Positions 54,468 through 63,985 of a DNA stretch of 64,000 bases are shown here, in pieces. Each line of letters starts with the position of its first letter. Positions within the stretch are counted from its first letter, which is position 1. This DNA is from Neisseria sp. Marseille-Q5346 (GTDB lineage: Bacteria > Pseudomonadota > Gammaproteobacteria > Burkholderiales > Neisseriaceae), in the NCBI RefSeq assembly GCF_946902045.1, contig NZ_OX336253.1, positions 1 through 64,000 on the forward strand, written 5' to 3'. The notes under the pieces were generated by a model. It searched no databases. It saw only the letters and a list, made by a program, of their open reading frames with translations, and had not been told where the DNA came from. The position numbers and the translations under genes are program-made.

Positions 54468-55604
54468 TTACAGGCTTTGATGTAAGGTTTGTGCGGTTTG
54501 GAATGCGTTGTCCGCATCGTTGGCCAAGACGGTAAAGTGGCCCATTTTTCGGCCTTTACGCGCGGCTTTTTTACCGTAAAGATGCAGATGTGCATTCGGG
54601 TTGCTTTGCAATGGCAGCCATTCGGGTTCTCCGCCGTCTTCCTTCCAAACGTCGCCCAAAATATTCGCCATACAGCAAGAGCTCAGTAATTTGGTATCAG
54701 CCGGAGGCAGGTTGCACATCAGGCGGACTTGTTGCTGGAATTGGTCTGTCGCGCAGGCATCGATGGTATGGTGGCCGGAATTGTGCGGACGCGGTGCGAT
54801 TTCGTTGACGACCAATTCATGTGTATCGCCGACAACAAACATTTCTACCGCCAATACGCCGACGTAGTTCAATTCATCGGCCAAACGCTGCGCCATTTGT
54901 CGCGCCTGTTGCTGAATGTCGGCACTCAGACGCGCAGGGACGATGGAGTAGGCGAGGATACCGTTTTCGTGAATGTTTTCGGCAGGGTCGAAAGTTTGCA
55001 CGTTGTCATTGTTCAGACGGCATACGATAACGGAAATTTCGCCGCGCAAGTCCACCATTTTTTCTAAAACGCAATCCACGCCTCCGTGTTCGGCAAATGC
55101 GGCTTTGAGTTCATCCAATGTTTTTACGCGGATTTGGCCTTTGCCGTCGTAGCCCAAAGTGGCAGTTTTCAGGATGCCGGGCAGAAATTGTACGCTTTCT
55201 TCAGTGATGTCTTCGGCTTTGCAAACTGCTTGATACGGCGCGGTTTGCAGGCCTGCTTTGCGTATCCATGCCTTTTCCTGAATGCGGTTTTGAGCGATGG
55301 CAACGCAGTCGCCGCTGGGGGAAACATTGGTGTGTTTGGCGAGAAAACGCATCGCGTCGGCATTGACGTTTTCAAACTCGGTCGTAACCGCCGCGCATTT
55401 TGCCAACTCTTCCAAAGCGGCCGGATCATCAAACGGCGCGCACAAATGGCGGTCGGCAAATTCCGCTGCCGGCGCATTCGGGTCAGGATCGAGTACGGTT
55501 ACTTTGTAGCCCATGGTTTTGGCAGCAACAGTAAACATTCTGCCTAATTGTCCGCCGCCGAGGATGCCGAGCATAGCAGGAGGGAGGATGGGGGATGTGT
55601 TCAT
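54468..55604 (-). CDS. purK: 5-(carboxyamino)imidazole ribonucleotide synthase
   Basis: A 378-residue ATP-grasp enzyme that carboxylates AIR with bicarbonate in purine synthesis. N-terminal LGILGGGQLGRMFTVAA, central ATP-grasp DYDGKGQIRVK-type region (GYDGKGQ), and VNEIAPRPHNSGHHT near the C-terminus. ATG at 55604 is used; a start at 55658 would translate a DUS and has no ribosome site. An AT-type DUS complement lies inside near 55013. Confidence 0.95.
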   Translation of the reverse strand: MNTSPILPPAMLGILGGGQLGRMFTVAAKTMGYKVTVLDPDPNAPAAEFADRHLCAPFDDPAALEELAKCAAVTTEFENVNADAMRFLAKHTNVSPSGDCVAIAQNRIQEKAWIRKAGLQTAPYQAVCKAEDITEESVQFLPGILKTATLGYDGKGQIRVKTLDELKAAFAEHGGVDCVLEKMVDLRGEISVIVCRLNNDNVQTFDPAENIHENGILAYSIVPARLSADIQQQARQMAQRLADELNYVGVLAVEMFVVGDTHELVVNEIAPRPHNSGHHTIDACATDQFQQQVRLMCNLPPADTKLLSSCCMANILGDVWKEDGGEPEWLPLQSNPNAHLHLYGKKAARKGRKMGHFTVLANDADNAFQTAQTLHQSL

Positions 55605-55644
55605 GGATAATCGCTTTATGAATAAATTGGGTAAGGTGTTTGCG

Positions 55645-55679
55645 GGCCGTCTGAACATGGTTTATGGCTTCAGACGGCC
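55645..55679. terminator. DUS-like inverted pair
   Basis: GGCCGTCTGAA and TTCAGACGGCC are 13 bases apart, between purK and kptA; it would end kptA on the minus strand. Confidence 0.6.
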
Positions 55680-55686
55680 TGATGTT

Positions 55687-56256
55687 TTAAAGTTTGCCGA
55701 TAAATTGCGGCGGAACGTTTTCAGTTAACCATACGCCGTTGTCCGCCAAATAAAATTGATGTCCTGCCGCAAGCATGGCGACAGTGTCGATGATCAATAC
55801 AACCGGTTTGCCGTGTCGGGAGCCGACGTTGACGGCTGTTTCGGCATCGGTAGACAGATGGACAAAATGGCGCGAGGCAGAATGCAGGCCTTGCTCCAAA
55901 ATAGATGGAACGGAGCGCTCAGCCGTACCGTGATACAAAATCTTAGGAGGCGTTGCAACTTTGTGTTCAACCTGAACTTGTGCCGTCGAATGACCTTGCG
56001 CTGCGCGGATGCGTTTACCGTCTTCAGAAAGGGTAAACCGTTTTTTATCGTTGTTTTCGACCACTTCCAACAATACTTCATAGGTCAGCGGATTGCCCGT
56101 AAAGCCGTGCTCGGGATGATTTACCTGCGTCAGTAGGGTATCAATATCCACCCAGCCGTCTTTATCCAAAGTAATACCGATTTGCTCGGGATGATGACGC
56201 AAAATAAAGCTGAGGAATTTGCTGATGGATTTTAGTTGTTTTTCGTTTAGTATCAT
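55687..56256 (-). CDS. kptA: RNA 2'-phosphotransferase, Tpt1/KptA family
   Basis: A 189-residue NAD+-dependent 2'-phosphotransferase. It has SKFLSFILRHHPEQIGITLD and DGWVDIDTLL at the N-terminus and HGTAERSVPSILEQGL and HFVHLSTDAETAVNVGSR, the RHxR-type active site being RHHP plus later Arg/His. Yeast Tpt1 removes the splice-site 2'-phosphate of tRNA; the bacterial role is not known because bacteria lack that splicing route. Confidence 0.92.
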   Translation of the reverse strand: MILNEKQLKSISKFLSFILRHHPEQIGITLDKDGWVDIDTLLTQVNHPEHGFTGNPLTYEVLLEVVENNDKKRFTLSEDGKRIRAAQGHSTAQVQVEHKVATPPKILYHGTAERSVPSILEQGLHSASRHFVHLSTDAETAVNVGSRHGKPVVLIIDTVAMLAAGHQFYLADNGVWLTENVPPQFIGKL

Positions 56257-56299
56257 AATCTTGTTGTTTAGTCATTTCAGAGCATAGGCCGTCTGAAAT

Positions 56300-57775
56300 T
56301 TATTTATCCAACCCTTCCTGCACCATTTGCGCTGCGCGGATTACTGCTCGGGCTTTGTTTTGGGTTTCCTGCCATTCGGATGTTGGGTCGGAGTCGGCAA
56401 CTACGCCTGCGCCGCTTTGGACGAAGAGGGTATTGTTTTTAATCACGGCAGTGCGGATGGCAATGGCTAAGTCCATGTCGTTGTTGAAACTCCATACGCC
56501 GACTGCGCCACCGTAAATGCCGCGTTTGCTCGGCTCGACTTCTTCGATGATTTCCATGGCGCGGACTTTGGGGGCGCCGGAAAGTGTGCCTGCGGGGAAG
56601 GTGGCGGCGAGGATGTCCATGTTGGCCATACCGTCTTTCAGACGGCCTTCGACGTTGGAGACGATGTGCATCACATGGGAGTATTTTTCAATCACCATTT
56701 TGTCGGTGACTTTGACTTCGCCGGTTTTACTGATACGGCCGACGTCGTTGCGTCCTAAGTCAATCAACATGACGTGTTCGGCAATTTCTTTGGCATCGCT
56801 CAGCAGGTCTTGTTCGTTGGCGAGGTCCTCGGCTGGTGTTTTGCCGCGCAGGCGTGTGCCGGCGATAGGGCGGACGATGACGTCGTCGCGTTCGCGGCGG
56901 ACGAGGATTTCGGGCGAAGAGCCGACAATATGGAAATCGCCGAAATCGTAGTAGAACATATACGGCGATGGGTTCAGCGTACGCAGGGCGCGGTAGAGGG
57001 CAAGCGGATTGTCGGTAAATTCCATGCTCATGCGTTGGCTGGGGACAACCTGCATGCAGTCGCCTGCAAAGATGTAGTCTTTGATTTTGTTGACGCAGGC
57101 TTTGAAAGGTTCTTCTCCAAATTCGCTGACTGCTTGGGCTTGCTTGCTGCCGAGGGAAAGCGGGATGGCACAACTTTGGCGTAACTGGGTACGGATGTCT
57201 TCAAGTCGTTCGCGCGCGCGTTCATAGCTGTTGGCTTGAGACGGATCGGCATAAACAATCAGGTAGATTTTGCCGCTTAGGTTATCCACTACTGCAAGCT
57301 CTTGCGAGAGCATCAGGAGGATGTCGGGCGTACCGAGCGGATCGGCTTTAGCCGTATGTTTCAGGCGGTGGGCAAAATGTTCGAAATTGTAGATGGTTTC
57401 ATAACCAAAGTAGCCGACTAGGCCGCCGGTAAAGCGCGGAAGGCTTGGAATTTCGGGCGTTTTGAAGCGGTTGTGGAAGGCTTCGATAAAGGGCAGGGGA
57501 TTGCCGTCGTGTTGTTCGACGATTTCGCCGTTTTGATACACATCGACATGTTTGCCGCTGGTTTTGAGATAGTGGCTGCAAGGCAGGCCGATAAAGGAAT
57601 AGCGGCCGAAGCGTTCGCCACCGACAACGGATTCGAGCAGGTAGGTGAAAGGCTTGTTGGCAAGTTTGAGGTAGATTGAGAGCGGTGTGTCCAAGTCGGC
57701 AAGCAGCTCTTGAACGAGTGGAATGCGGTTGTAACCTTGTGCGGCTTGGGCTTGGTATTCTTGTTTGCTGATCAT
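56300..57775 (-). CDS. trpE: Anthranilate synthase component I
   Basis: A 491-residue chorismate-using enzyme that makes anthranilate with TrpG. N-terminal [18 protein letters not shown] includes the tryptophan feedback site; the catalytic half has [41 protein letters not shown] and [17 protein letters not shown]. Not adjacent to trpGD, so the pathway is split. Upstream is a DUS. Confidence 0.95.
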   Translation of the reverse strand: MISKQEYQAQAAQGYNRIPLVQELLADLDTPLSIYLKLANKPFTYLLESVVGGERFGRYSFIGLPCSHYLKTSGKHVDVYQNGEIVEQHDGNPLPFIEAFHNRFKTPEIPSLPRFTGGLVGYFGYETIYNFEHFAHRLKHTAKADPLGTPDILLMLSQELAVVDNLSGKIYLIVYADPSQANSYERARERLEDIRTQLRQSCAIPLSLGSKQAQAVSEFGEEPFKACVNKIKDYIFAGDCMQVVPSQRMSMEFTDNPLALYRALRTLNPSPYMFYYDFGDFHIVGSSPEILVRRERDDVIVRPIAGTRLRGKTPAEDLANEQDLLSDAKEIAEHVMLIDLGRNDVGRISKTGEVKVTDKMVIEKYSHVMHIVSNVEGRLKDGMANMDILAATFPAGTLSGAPKVRAMEIIEEVEPSKRGIYGGAVGVWSFNNDMDLAIAIRTAVIKNNTLFVQSGAGVVADSDPTSEWQETQNKARAVIRAAQMVQEGLDK

Positions 57776-57882
57776 CTTGATAAGTCTTTCAGACGGCCTG
57801 TTTTAGGGTGTTAAATCGTGTGAAGAGTATAGCATTTTATTGGAATTGTTGACAGTCTGAGCGTTATGTCAGATATGGAAAA

Positions 57883-57903
57883 CGCCGTCTGAAAAAGACG
57901 GCG
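57883..57903. terminator. Short DUS-derived hairpin
   Basis: CGCCGTCT and AGACGGCG around 5 bases, downstream of the small membrane gene on the minus strand. Confidence 0.5.
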
Positions 57904-57910
57904 CGAGGTA

Positions 57911-58288
57911 TCAGGCAAGGGTATTGGAGATTTTGTTTTTTCGGCTCCGTTTCCACTTGAAGATATAAGCAGCCACAACGGGAATCAGGGCGATAATGGA
58001 TTTGAATGTCCAGCCTGAATACCATGTGCCTTCGGGAACATCGCTTGCAAGCCAAGTGAAGTACGGCCACCAGCAGGCAACCAGGCTGCCGAGGAACAGC
58101 GGCCAAATATGACGGCTTAAGTTGCGTTGCCATAAAAAGAAACAGATGGCCGCCCAAACGAAAGTTAGTACGGTAATCAGGAGAATGGTGTAGGCATCTG
58201 AAATCAGGATGGCAGCAAAGTAGTAGCTGAGTCCAACCCATAATAGGGCAAGTATCAAGACGATGATTTCTTCCGGGCGTTTAAACAT
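57911..58288 (-). CDS. Small polytopic membrane protein
   Basis: A 125-residue protein with about four transmembrane helices (IIVLILALLWVGLSYYFAA, ILLITVLTFVWAAICFFLW, LFLGSLVACWWPYFTWLA, IIALIPVVAAYIF) and a basic C-terminus. No family recognised. ATG at 58288 has AGAGAG upstream; a longer start at 58315 would add 9 residues. Confidence 0.7.
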   Translation of the reverse strand: MFKRPEEIIVLILALLWVGLSYYFAAILISDAYTILLITVLTFVWAAICFFLWQRNLSRHIWPLFLGSLVACWWPYFTWLASDVPEGTWYSGWTFKSIIALIPVVAAYIFKWKRSRKNKISNTLA

Positions 58289-58383
58289 ATTTTCTCTCTT
58301 TTGTAAGACTGGCAATGCGTTAATACTATACCCTAAACAAGAAGCGATGATAAGAGTCTTTCAGACGGTCTTGTAATCGGGTT

Positions 58384-58392
58384 TGCTATAAT
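58384..58392 (+). promoter_or_regulatory. Extended -10 upstream of the Smr gene
   Basis: TGCTATAAT, an extended -10 element, ends 32 bases before the ATG at 58425. A DUS-like TCAGACGG lies at the usual -35 distance, with no good -35. Confidence 0.5.
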
Positions 58393-58424
58393 GTGTGCAA
58401 TCAATTTTTTGGAAAGGACAAACC

Positions 58425-59045
58425 ATGACGGCAAACTTTCAAGAAACGCTGAAGGCTTTGGGCAAACAGGCGAAAAAGGAAGCTGCGGAGCGGGAAGTGG
58501 AAGCGAAGGCTAAAAAGCAGGCAGAAGATGTGGATTTCAGCAAGGCGGTTGGCAAGGTTACGCCTTTGAAAAATGCCGGCAACTATTATGAACAGCCTCG
58601 CGATAAATCGCCTATCAAACCGCGACCTAAAGAAATGGCAACTTTGGAGCAGGAAGATTATTTTTATGTGGGCAGCGGCAGCTGGGAAGAACCGCCGGCT
58701 TCGTTCAGTAAAAATGGGCAGGGTAAAAATGATTTGATGCGTTTGCGAAACGGCCATTATCCCGTGGTGGCGGATGTAGATTTGCACGGCTATACGCAGG
58801 AGGAAGCGCAGCAGGTATTGAACGAATTTATTGAGTTTACGAAAAAACGCGGCGTTTGCGGCGAGATTGTCCACGGCAGCGGCTTGGGTTCTGCAGGCTA
58901 TAAACCGGTTTTGAAAAATATGACGCGCCGCTGGTTGATGCAGCATCCTGACGTGTTGGCTTATGTCGAACCTCGACAAGGCAATGATGGCGCAGTCAGG
59001 ATTTTGTTGAAGCGTCAACGCCGAGACGATGATTGGAAGCAGTAA
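58425..59045 (+). CDS. Smr-domain protein
   Basis: A 206-residue protein with a basic/acidic coiled N-terminal part (ALGKQAKKEAAEREVEAKAK) and a C-terminal Smr domain: VDLHGYTQEEAQQVL and IVHGSGLGS are the two Smr motifs. Smr domains can nick RNA or DNA; the free-standing proteobacterial form is related to SmrA/SmrB, which in E. coli cleaves mRNA at collided ribosomes. ATG has GGAAAGG upstream. A terminator follows. Confidence 0.87.
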   Translation: MTANFQETLKALGKQAKKEAAEREVEAKAKKQAEDVDFSKAVGKVTPLKNAGNYYEQPRDKSPIKPRPKEMATLEQEDYFYVGSGSWEEPPASFSKNGQGKNDLMRLRNGHYPVVADVDLHGYTQEEAQQVLNEFIEFTKKRGVCGEIVHGSGLGSAGYKPVLKNMTRRWLMQHPDVLAYVEPRQGNDGAVRILLKRQRRDDDWKQ

Positions 59046-59050
59046 AATAT

Positions 59051-59084
59051 AAAAAGCAGTGTCAGTAAGATGACACTGCTTTTT
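59051..59084. terminator. Bidirectional terminator
   Basis: AAAAAGCAGTGTCA and TGACACTGCTTTTT form a 14-bp stem with A and T tracts between convergent smr-like and pilin genes. Confidence 0.9.
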
Positions 59085-59097
59085 TATGTTTGTCAGA

Positions 59098-59586
59098 CTA
59101 AGAAGATTTCTTTTTGGAAACCGATTCGCAACCTTTTCCATTGGTCATTGCGGTTTTGAAATTATTGGCTGAATCAATATCAGTGCATTTGTAAGCATTG
59201 CCCAAACTATCCATCCAAACGGAAAGGGTATAGCCTGTTTTTGTGGGAATAGCTTTCAAACGATAGGCACGACTTTTGTCGGCATTAATCATGTCGGCAG
59301 AGTATTTGTATTTGTCTGCCAAATCTTTATGGCCTTTATATGAGGAAATAAAGTCATCCAACTGAGTTTTAACCTCATCAGTTTTCCACTTTGGATTTTT
59401 AACCATCTGGTTTTTAAAAGCGGAATTGATGGCGACTAACTCGGCATGCGCTTGTGATTGGTGGCCGCGTTCAATGTAGCGGTTGTAAGAGGGAATGGCA
59501 ATGATGCCCAGAATGGCTAAGATGGCGACGGCAATCATCATCTCAACCAGCGTAAAGCCTAGTTGTTTGGTAGAGGTGGTATTCAT
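59098..59586 (-). CDS. Type IV minor pilin, PilX/PilL position
   Basis: A 162-residue type IV pilin-like protein. Leader MNTTSTKQLG is cut before FTLVEMMIAVAILAILGIIAIPSYNRYIE, with the +5 Glu. The C-terminal half has two Cys (KCTDID and KGCESV) that would form the usual pilin disulfide loop. It is last in the five-gene cluster, the place of PilX (meningococcus) or PilL (gonococcus); which one it equals cannot be told here. ATG at 59586; it lies 4 bases after pilK. Confidence 0.85.
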   Translation of the reverse strand: MNTTSTKQLGFTLVEMMIAVAILAILGIIAIPSYNRYIERGHQSQAHAELVAINSAFKNQMVKNPKWKTDEVKTQLDDFISSYKGHKDLADKYKYSADMINADKSRAYRLKAIPTKTGYTLSVWMDSLGNAYKCTDIDSANNFKTAMTNGKGCESVSKKKSS

Positions 59587-59590
59587 TATA

Positions 59591-60136
59591 TTATTCGCTG
59601 GCAACGTAAGACTGAAGAACGACTTGGGTATTGGCATTCTTACCCCATGCTTTGGCGGTAACGCGGTAGGTGATTCGGCCTTCAGTAGTTTTACTTAAAT
59701 ATTCGATGATGTAGCGGGGATTGTTTGCGATGCCGCTTTTTTTATCTAAAGGATATTCCGTACCATTGGCGTCAATACACAGGTTTTTGTCGCATTTGCG
59801 CTTCCAAGCATCTACGGTTGGGCTACCTTCTTCAGTAAAATCGCCATTGGATTTTACGTTTGGTGTGGAACATAAACCTTTTTCACATTTTGCGGTAAAA
59901 GTAGTCTTTTTACCTTCAATATCAAAAATTTGATTTTCACCTTCACGCAGTGCCGCTTCGGCTAGGGTGGTTGCCAGTTTGCGGTCGGCATCATTGGTGC
60001 TGATACGCTGTTCAGTATTGTAGGACTGGGTAGCTGTGACCACGAGCAGGGCGATGACGACCATCATCATTAAGACGATAAACAAAGCATAGCCCTGCTG
60101 CCGGTCAGGTTTGATTAGAGTGATCGGTCGGCGCAT
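59591..60136 (-). CDS. pilK: Minor pilin assembly protein PilK (PilX-type)
   Basis: A 181-residue protein with the processing site QQG before YALFIVLMMMVVIALLVVTATQSYN. It lacks the +5 Glu of most pilins, as PilK/PilX-type proteins of the GspK-like tip complex do. C-terminal part has cysteines (CEKGLCS, RKCDKNLC). The start overlaps the end of pilJ by 22 bases. Needed for starting pilus assembly at the tip in Neisseria (established for pilH-K). Confidence 0.85.
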   Translation of the reverse strand: MRRPITLIKPDRQQGYALFIVLMMMVVIALLVVTATQSYNTEQRISTNDADRKLATTLAEAALREGENQIFDIEGKKTTFTAKCEKGLCSTPNVKSNGDFTEEGSPTVDAWKRKCDKNLCIDANGTEYPLDKKSGIANNPRYIIEYLSKTTEGRITYRVTAKAWGKNANTQVVLQSYVASE

Positions 60137-61050
60137 ACGTTTCCTCCGCGGATAGTGGCATTAATATTATAGATATCGACTTTATTGTCTTGTTCTTTTG
60201 ATGGGTCAATACTGCCGTTATTCAGTACGATTTGGATAGAAGCCGGAGACTTAGCCTCAGCTGAGATATCCAATGCGTTTTTGTAATCAAATGATTCTGT
60301 ATTTACTCCGCTGGCAGATGCATTTTCAGAATCAGGACATTCTGCATAGATATAGTGGATATCCATGGTTGTAATGCCTTTAATCAACAGCTGCGGATTA
60401 CTCCATGAGCCATCATTTGATAATTGGAAACGGAACAAACCGCTCTCTTCACCAAGTTTACCGACAGCGTAGGCAATCATTTCATGTTTCATGATGGCGA
60501 TACTGCCGTCTTGATCAGAGTCGTTAATTTTTAAAGCCAATTTTGCCGCAGCTAAATCTTTAATTTCTGTTTGAGGCTTTGCAATGCCTGAGCAGCTACT
60601 GACAATAGCAGTTTTTGCAGCAGGGTTTGCTTTGTCGATTCCATATTGAAACAGCAGGGCTTTGCCGGTTTGAGCAAAACCTGCATAGCCTAATTTATTG
60701 ATTTCTTTAACTGGCAACAGCTTATTCACACCAGCTGTTTTCAATGTGTATTCATCTGAGCTTTTGTCTTCTATTACTGCAGAGGCAGGAAAATTCGACA
60801 TATTGAAGCAGCCGAAATTGCCTGCCATACGCGCATCACGGACGATCATATTGGCGGTGTTGCGCAAATCTTGTTGGATACCGATACGGGTGTTGGCAGA
60901 TTTGTTCAATCCGCGTGCAGTAAAGTAGGTGGAGCTGACAGCCATTAAGACGATCATACTGAGCAGGCTGGCAACCAGAAATTCAAGGATGCTGAAGCCT
61001 TGAATGGCAGTTTTATTGGGAATATGGTTGAGTAAGCGTTTATTGTTCAT
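60115..61050 (-). CDS. pilJ: Minor pilin assembly protein PilJ (PilW-type)
   Basis: A 311-residue minor pilin with cleavage site QG before FSILEFLVASLLSMIVLMAVSS and +5 Glu. It is the largest protein of the cluster, like PilW/GspJ. Cysteines in FGCFNMSN, SSCSG, ECPDS and VCADRSL can form disulfides. It lies 2 bases after pilI. Confidence 0.87.
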   Translation of the reverse strand: MNNKRLLNHIPNKTAIQGFSILEFLVASLLSMIVLMAVSSTYFTARGLNKSANTRIGIQQDLRNTANMIVRDARMAGNFGCFNMSNFPASAVIEDKSSDEYTLKTAGVNKLLPVKEINKLGYAGFAQTGKALLFQYGIDKANPAAKTAIVSSCSGIAKPQTEIKDLAAAKLALKINDSDQDGSIAIMKHEMIAYAVGKLGEESGLFRFQLSNDGSWSNPQLLIKGITTMDIHYIYAECPDSENASASGVNTESFDYKNALDISAEAKSPASIQIVLNNGSIDPSKEQDNKVDIYNINATIRGGNVCADRSL

Positions 61051-61052
61051 TG

Positions 61053-61700
61053 TTAGTCTCTTACGCGTGATTGGTAGGTATAGACAACGTGATGCCCCGA
61101 TGTATTGAGATTTTTTGCGCTATTTTCTTCTTCGACATCTTGTAACCATAAAACTTTCACGATGGTCGTGTCGCCTTTGCCATCGCATTTTGCGTTAAAC
61201 CCATTTTCGTAAGTTGGCTCTGCACCGGAAGAATCTTTGCAGATGGTTGAGAACACTTGGGCTTCGGGAAGGGCTTTGGCTAAGTCGACCTTAAACTGTG
61301 CAATTTGAGCCTGTGCAAGTTGGGCTTTGCTCATTTTGGCTTCAAATTTTCCAGTTTGTTTAGAGTCGGATTTTAGATAGGCATCATAGGATTTTTTATA
61401 ACGGGAGGTTTTTTCCCCTGTAGTATCGGTTTCTTCAGAGAGCGTTGGGTTAATGAGCATGCCTTCAATCAGATTTTGAGTAATTTGGGCGACGGTGGTT
61501 TGATTTTCAGACTCACGCACGTTGGATACGGTACGCAATTGAACAGCCAGAAGGGCGAGCACACCGATGGTAAGGACAAACATGGCAATCAAAACTTCAA
61601 TCAGGGTCATACCTGATTGAAGTTTTGGGGTAAAGCTTGTTGAGCTCGTTTTCAGACGGCCTTTAAATAATCTGAGATGAGTAGGATTAGTAATGTTCAT
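61053..61700 (-). CDS. pilI: Minor pilin assembly protein PilI (PilV-type)
   Basis: A 215-residue PilV/GspI-like minor pilin. The leader is unusually long (30 residues, ending QSG) before MTLIEVLIAMFVLTIGVLALLAVQLRTV. A DUS is read inside the leader (61656-61667, encoding KGRLK). Cysteines at ICKDSS and KCDGKG. Transcribed with pilH, 12 bases away. ATG at 61700. Confidence 0.87.
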   Translation of the reverse strand: MNITNPTHLRLFKGRLKTSSTSFTPKLQSGMTLIEVLIAMFVLTIGVLALLAVQLRTVSNVRESENQTTVAQITQNLIEGMLINPTLSEETDTTGEKTSRYKKSYDAYLKSDSKQTGKFEAKMSKAQLAQAQIAQFKVDLAKALPEAQVFSTICKDSSGAEPTYENGFNAKCDGKGDTTIVKVLWLQDVEEENSAKNLNTSGHHVVYTYQSRVRD

Positions 61701-61712
61701 AAGATACCGTTG

Positions 61713-62381
61713 TTATTCTTTGGAAGAGTATTCGCACATTTTGCGCTCATCGTTTTTAGCACAGATTTCGACATGCCCATTACCATTGATTAAAAGTACG
61801 GTAGCACGGGCTTTCTTGGTTTCAGCATCGGCGGCGGATTTATCCGTCAGGCTGATTTTGATGTGGCCGTCTGAAAATTGATAATTCTTACCATCGGTTG
61901 AATGGCCAAATGTACCATTAGGAAGAAATCTCCACCAGACTTCTTTTGAAGCTGAGGCCGAGAGGGCAGGACGTTCAGTACCGATAGGGATATAGTTGAA
62001 GCTGTATTCCACTTTGTCGGTATTTCCATTAAGGATAATGGAGCGGATAGATAAATCGACTGTGTCGTTTTGATAGCGTAAGTCTTCGTTTTTATCGGCG
62101 TAGGCCAACATACCATTACCGGCATATTTGGAATCGCAACCATTATTGGGCGAGCCATCGGATTTAATTTTGACCGGACAGATGTAAACGGGAAGATTGA
62201 GACGGACGGCTTCATTCCGCGCGAAGCGCAGCAGATTTGCAATTTGCTCTGCTTGCGATGCCGCACGTCTGGAGGCAATCCATTGATTCATATTGGGAAG
62301 TGCGATGACGGCCATTACTGCTGCAATAGTAATGACGATCAGCAACTCAATTAGGGTGAAGCCTTTTTGTGTCTGATACAT
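61713..62381 (-). CDS. pilH: Minor pilin assembly protein PilH (FimT/GspH-type)
   Basis: A 222-residue minor pilin with a short leader MYQTQKG before FTLIELLIVITIAAVMAVIALPNMNQW and +5 Glu. C-terminal half is beta-rich with cysteines (YICPVK, NNGCDS, EICAKNDERKMC). It is first of the pilH-I-J-K-X cluster and follows dnaB on the same strand, as in meningococcus. Confidence 0.9.
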   Translation of the reverse strand: MYQTQKGFTLIELLIVITIAAVMAVIALPNMNQWIASRRAASQAEQIANLLRFARNEAVRLNLPVYICPVKIKSDGSPNNGCDSKYAGNGMLAYADKNEDLRYQNDTVDLSIRSIILNGNTDKVEYSFNYIPIGTERPALSASASKEVWWRFLPNGTFGHSTDGKNYQFSDGHIKISLTDKSAADAETKKARATVLLINGNGHVEICAKNDERKMCEYSSKE

Positions 62382-62537
62382 GAGTGATTTTTGGTAGTAA
62401 TGTGTTGGGTAACTAACGTTTTCTCTTTTGCACTTGCCTGTGGCAATGCTTTTGCTTTTATTAGATTTATTTTAAACGATTTTGTAATGCGTGACTAATG
62501 AAATATGAAATTCGGTTAGTTTTTCAGACAATCTGTC

Positions 62538-63944
62538 TCAATCTTCCATCAACATGGATTCTGGAATATAGGCGGCATTATCAAATTTGGTAAATTGACC
62601 CATCCAAGTGAGGAATACTTTCCCGACGGGACCGTTACGGTGTTTACCGATAATACATTCCGCCAAGCCTTTTGCGGGTGATTCTGAGTTGTAGTATTCG
62701 TCGCGATACATAAACATAATCAAGTCAGCATCTTGTTCGATTGCGCCGGATTCACGCAAGTCGGACATCATCGGGCGTTTGTCGGTACGCTGCTCAACTG
62801 TACGGCTCAACTGTGACAGGGCAATGACGGGAACTTGCAATTCTTTAGCCAATGCTTTGAGGGAGCGGGAAATTTCGCCAAGCTCGGAAGCACGGTTGTC
62901 AGAACGGCCGGAGCCTGACATTAATTGCAGGTAGTCGATGACGATCAAACCCAATTTGCCGTTGAACTGGCGCGCAAGACGACGGGCGCGGGCGCGGAGT
63001 TCGAGCGCGGTCAAGCCCGGAGTTTCATCGATATACATGGGTGCATCGGAGAGTTTAACGACCGCTTCGTTCAGACGGCCCCAGTGTTCGTCTTGCAATC
63101 TGCCGGTTTTTAAAACGCTTTGGTCTAAACGTCCGACTGAACCCAGCATACGCATAACCAGCTGCGCACCGCCCATCTCCATAGAGAATACGGCAACAGG
63201 TAATTTGTTTTCTACGGCAACGTGTTCGGCAATATTGATGGAGAAGGCAGTTTTACCCATGGAAGGACGGCCTGCGACGATAATCAAATCACCCGGTTGG
63301 AGGCCTGATGTTTTTTTGTCGAGGTCGATAAAACCTGTCGATATGCCGGTTACTTCGTCAGGATTGTCGCGCGAATAAAGCATATCGATGCGTTCGACCA
63401 CTTCTTTCAAAAGGTCGGGCATCTCAAGAAAGCCTTGTTTGGATTTGGCGGTACTTTCGGCGATTTGGAATACTTTGTTTTCCGCCTCGTCCAAAAGCTG
63501 GCCTGCATCGCGCCCTTGCGGATTGTATGCGCTGCGTGCAATTTCCGTGCCGACTTCGGCAAGCTGGCGCATGATGGAACGTTCGCGCACGATTTCGGCG
63601 TAGCGGCGGATATTGGCTGCGGATGGCGTGTTTTGCGCCAGTGTAATCAGATAGTTGAATCCGCCTGCCGCTTCCAATTCTTCATTGCGTTCCAAACTTT
63701 CCTGAACAGTAATAACGTCGGCAGGGCGGTTTTCATTAATCAGGTTGGCAATTGCACGAAAAATCAGGCGGTGTTCGTGGCGGTAGAAATCTTCGCCGGA
63801 AACGACATCGGCAATACGGTCCCAAGCCGAATTTTCCAGCATCAGGCCGCCTAAAACGGATTGCTCCGCTTCTGTGGAATGTGGCGGCAGTGACAATGCG
63901 CTGATTTCACGGTCTTCAGACGGCATATCGGAATAATTGCTCAT
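62538..63944 (-). CDS. dnaB: Replicative DNA helicase
   Basis: A 468-residue hexameric helicase that unwinds DNA at the fork. N-terminal primase-binding domain (about 20-120, LPPHSTEAEQSVLGGLML), linker, and a RecA-like domain with Walker A GRPSMGKTAFS and Walker B-type LIVIDYLQLMSG, then an arginine finger region near FLTWMGQFTKF. ATG at 63944 (AGAG nine bases upstream) is preferred over 63953. An AT-type DUS complement (63915-63926) lies near the start. A TATAAT on the minus strand at 63980-63985 is a likely -10; its -35 is outside the window. Confidence 0.95.
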   Translation of the reverse strand: MSNYSDMPSEDREISALSLPPHSTEAEQSVLGGLMLENSAWDRIADVVSGEDFYRHEHRLIFRAIANLINENRPADVITVQESLERNEELEAAGGFNYLITLAQNTPSAANIRRYAEIVRERSIMRQLAEVGTEIARSAYNPQGRDAGQLLDEAENKVFQIAESTAKSKQGFLEMPDLLKEVVERIDMLYSRDNPDEVTGISTGFIDLDKKTSGLQPGDLIIVAGRPSMGKTAFSINIAEHVAVENKLPVAVFSMEMGGAQLVMRMLGSVGRLDQSVLKTGRLQDEHWGRLNEAVVKLSDAPMYIDETPGLTALELRARARRLARQFNGKLGLIVIDYLQLMSGSGRSDNRASELGEISRSLKALAKELQVPVIALSQLSRTVEQRTDKRPMMSDLRESGAIEQDADLIMFMYRDEYYNSESPAKGLAECIIGKHRNGPVGKVFLTWMGQFTKFDNAAYIPESMLMED

Positions 63945-63979
63945 GACGGGCATCTCTGGCTGGAAAATTGCAATCCACT

Positions 63980-63985
63980 ATTATA
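63980..63985 (-). promoter_or_regulatory. Probable -10 of dnaB
   Basis: TATAAT on the minus strand about 36 bases upstream of the preferred dnaB start. Its -35 would fall past the window edge. Confidence 0.45.
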
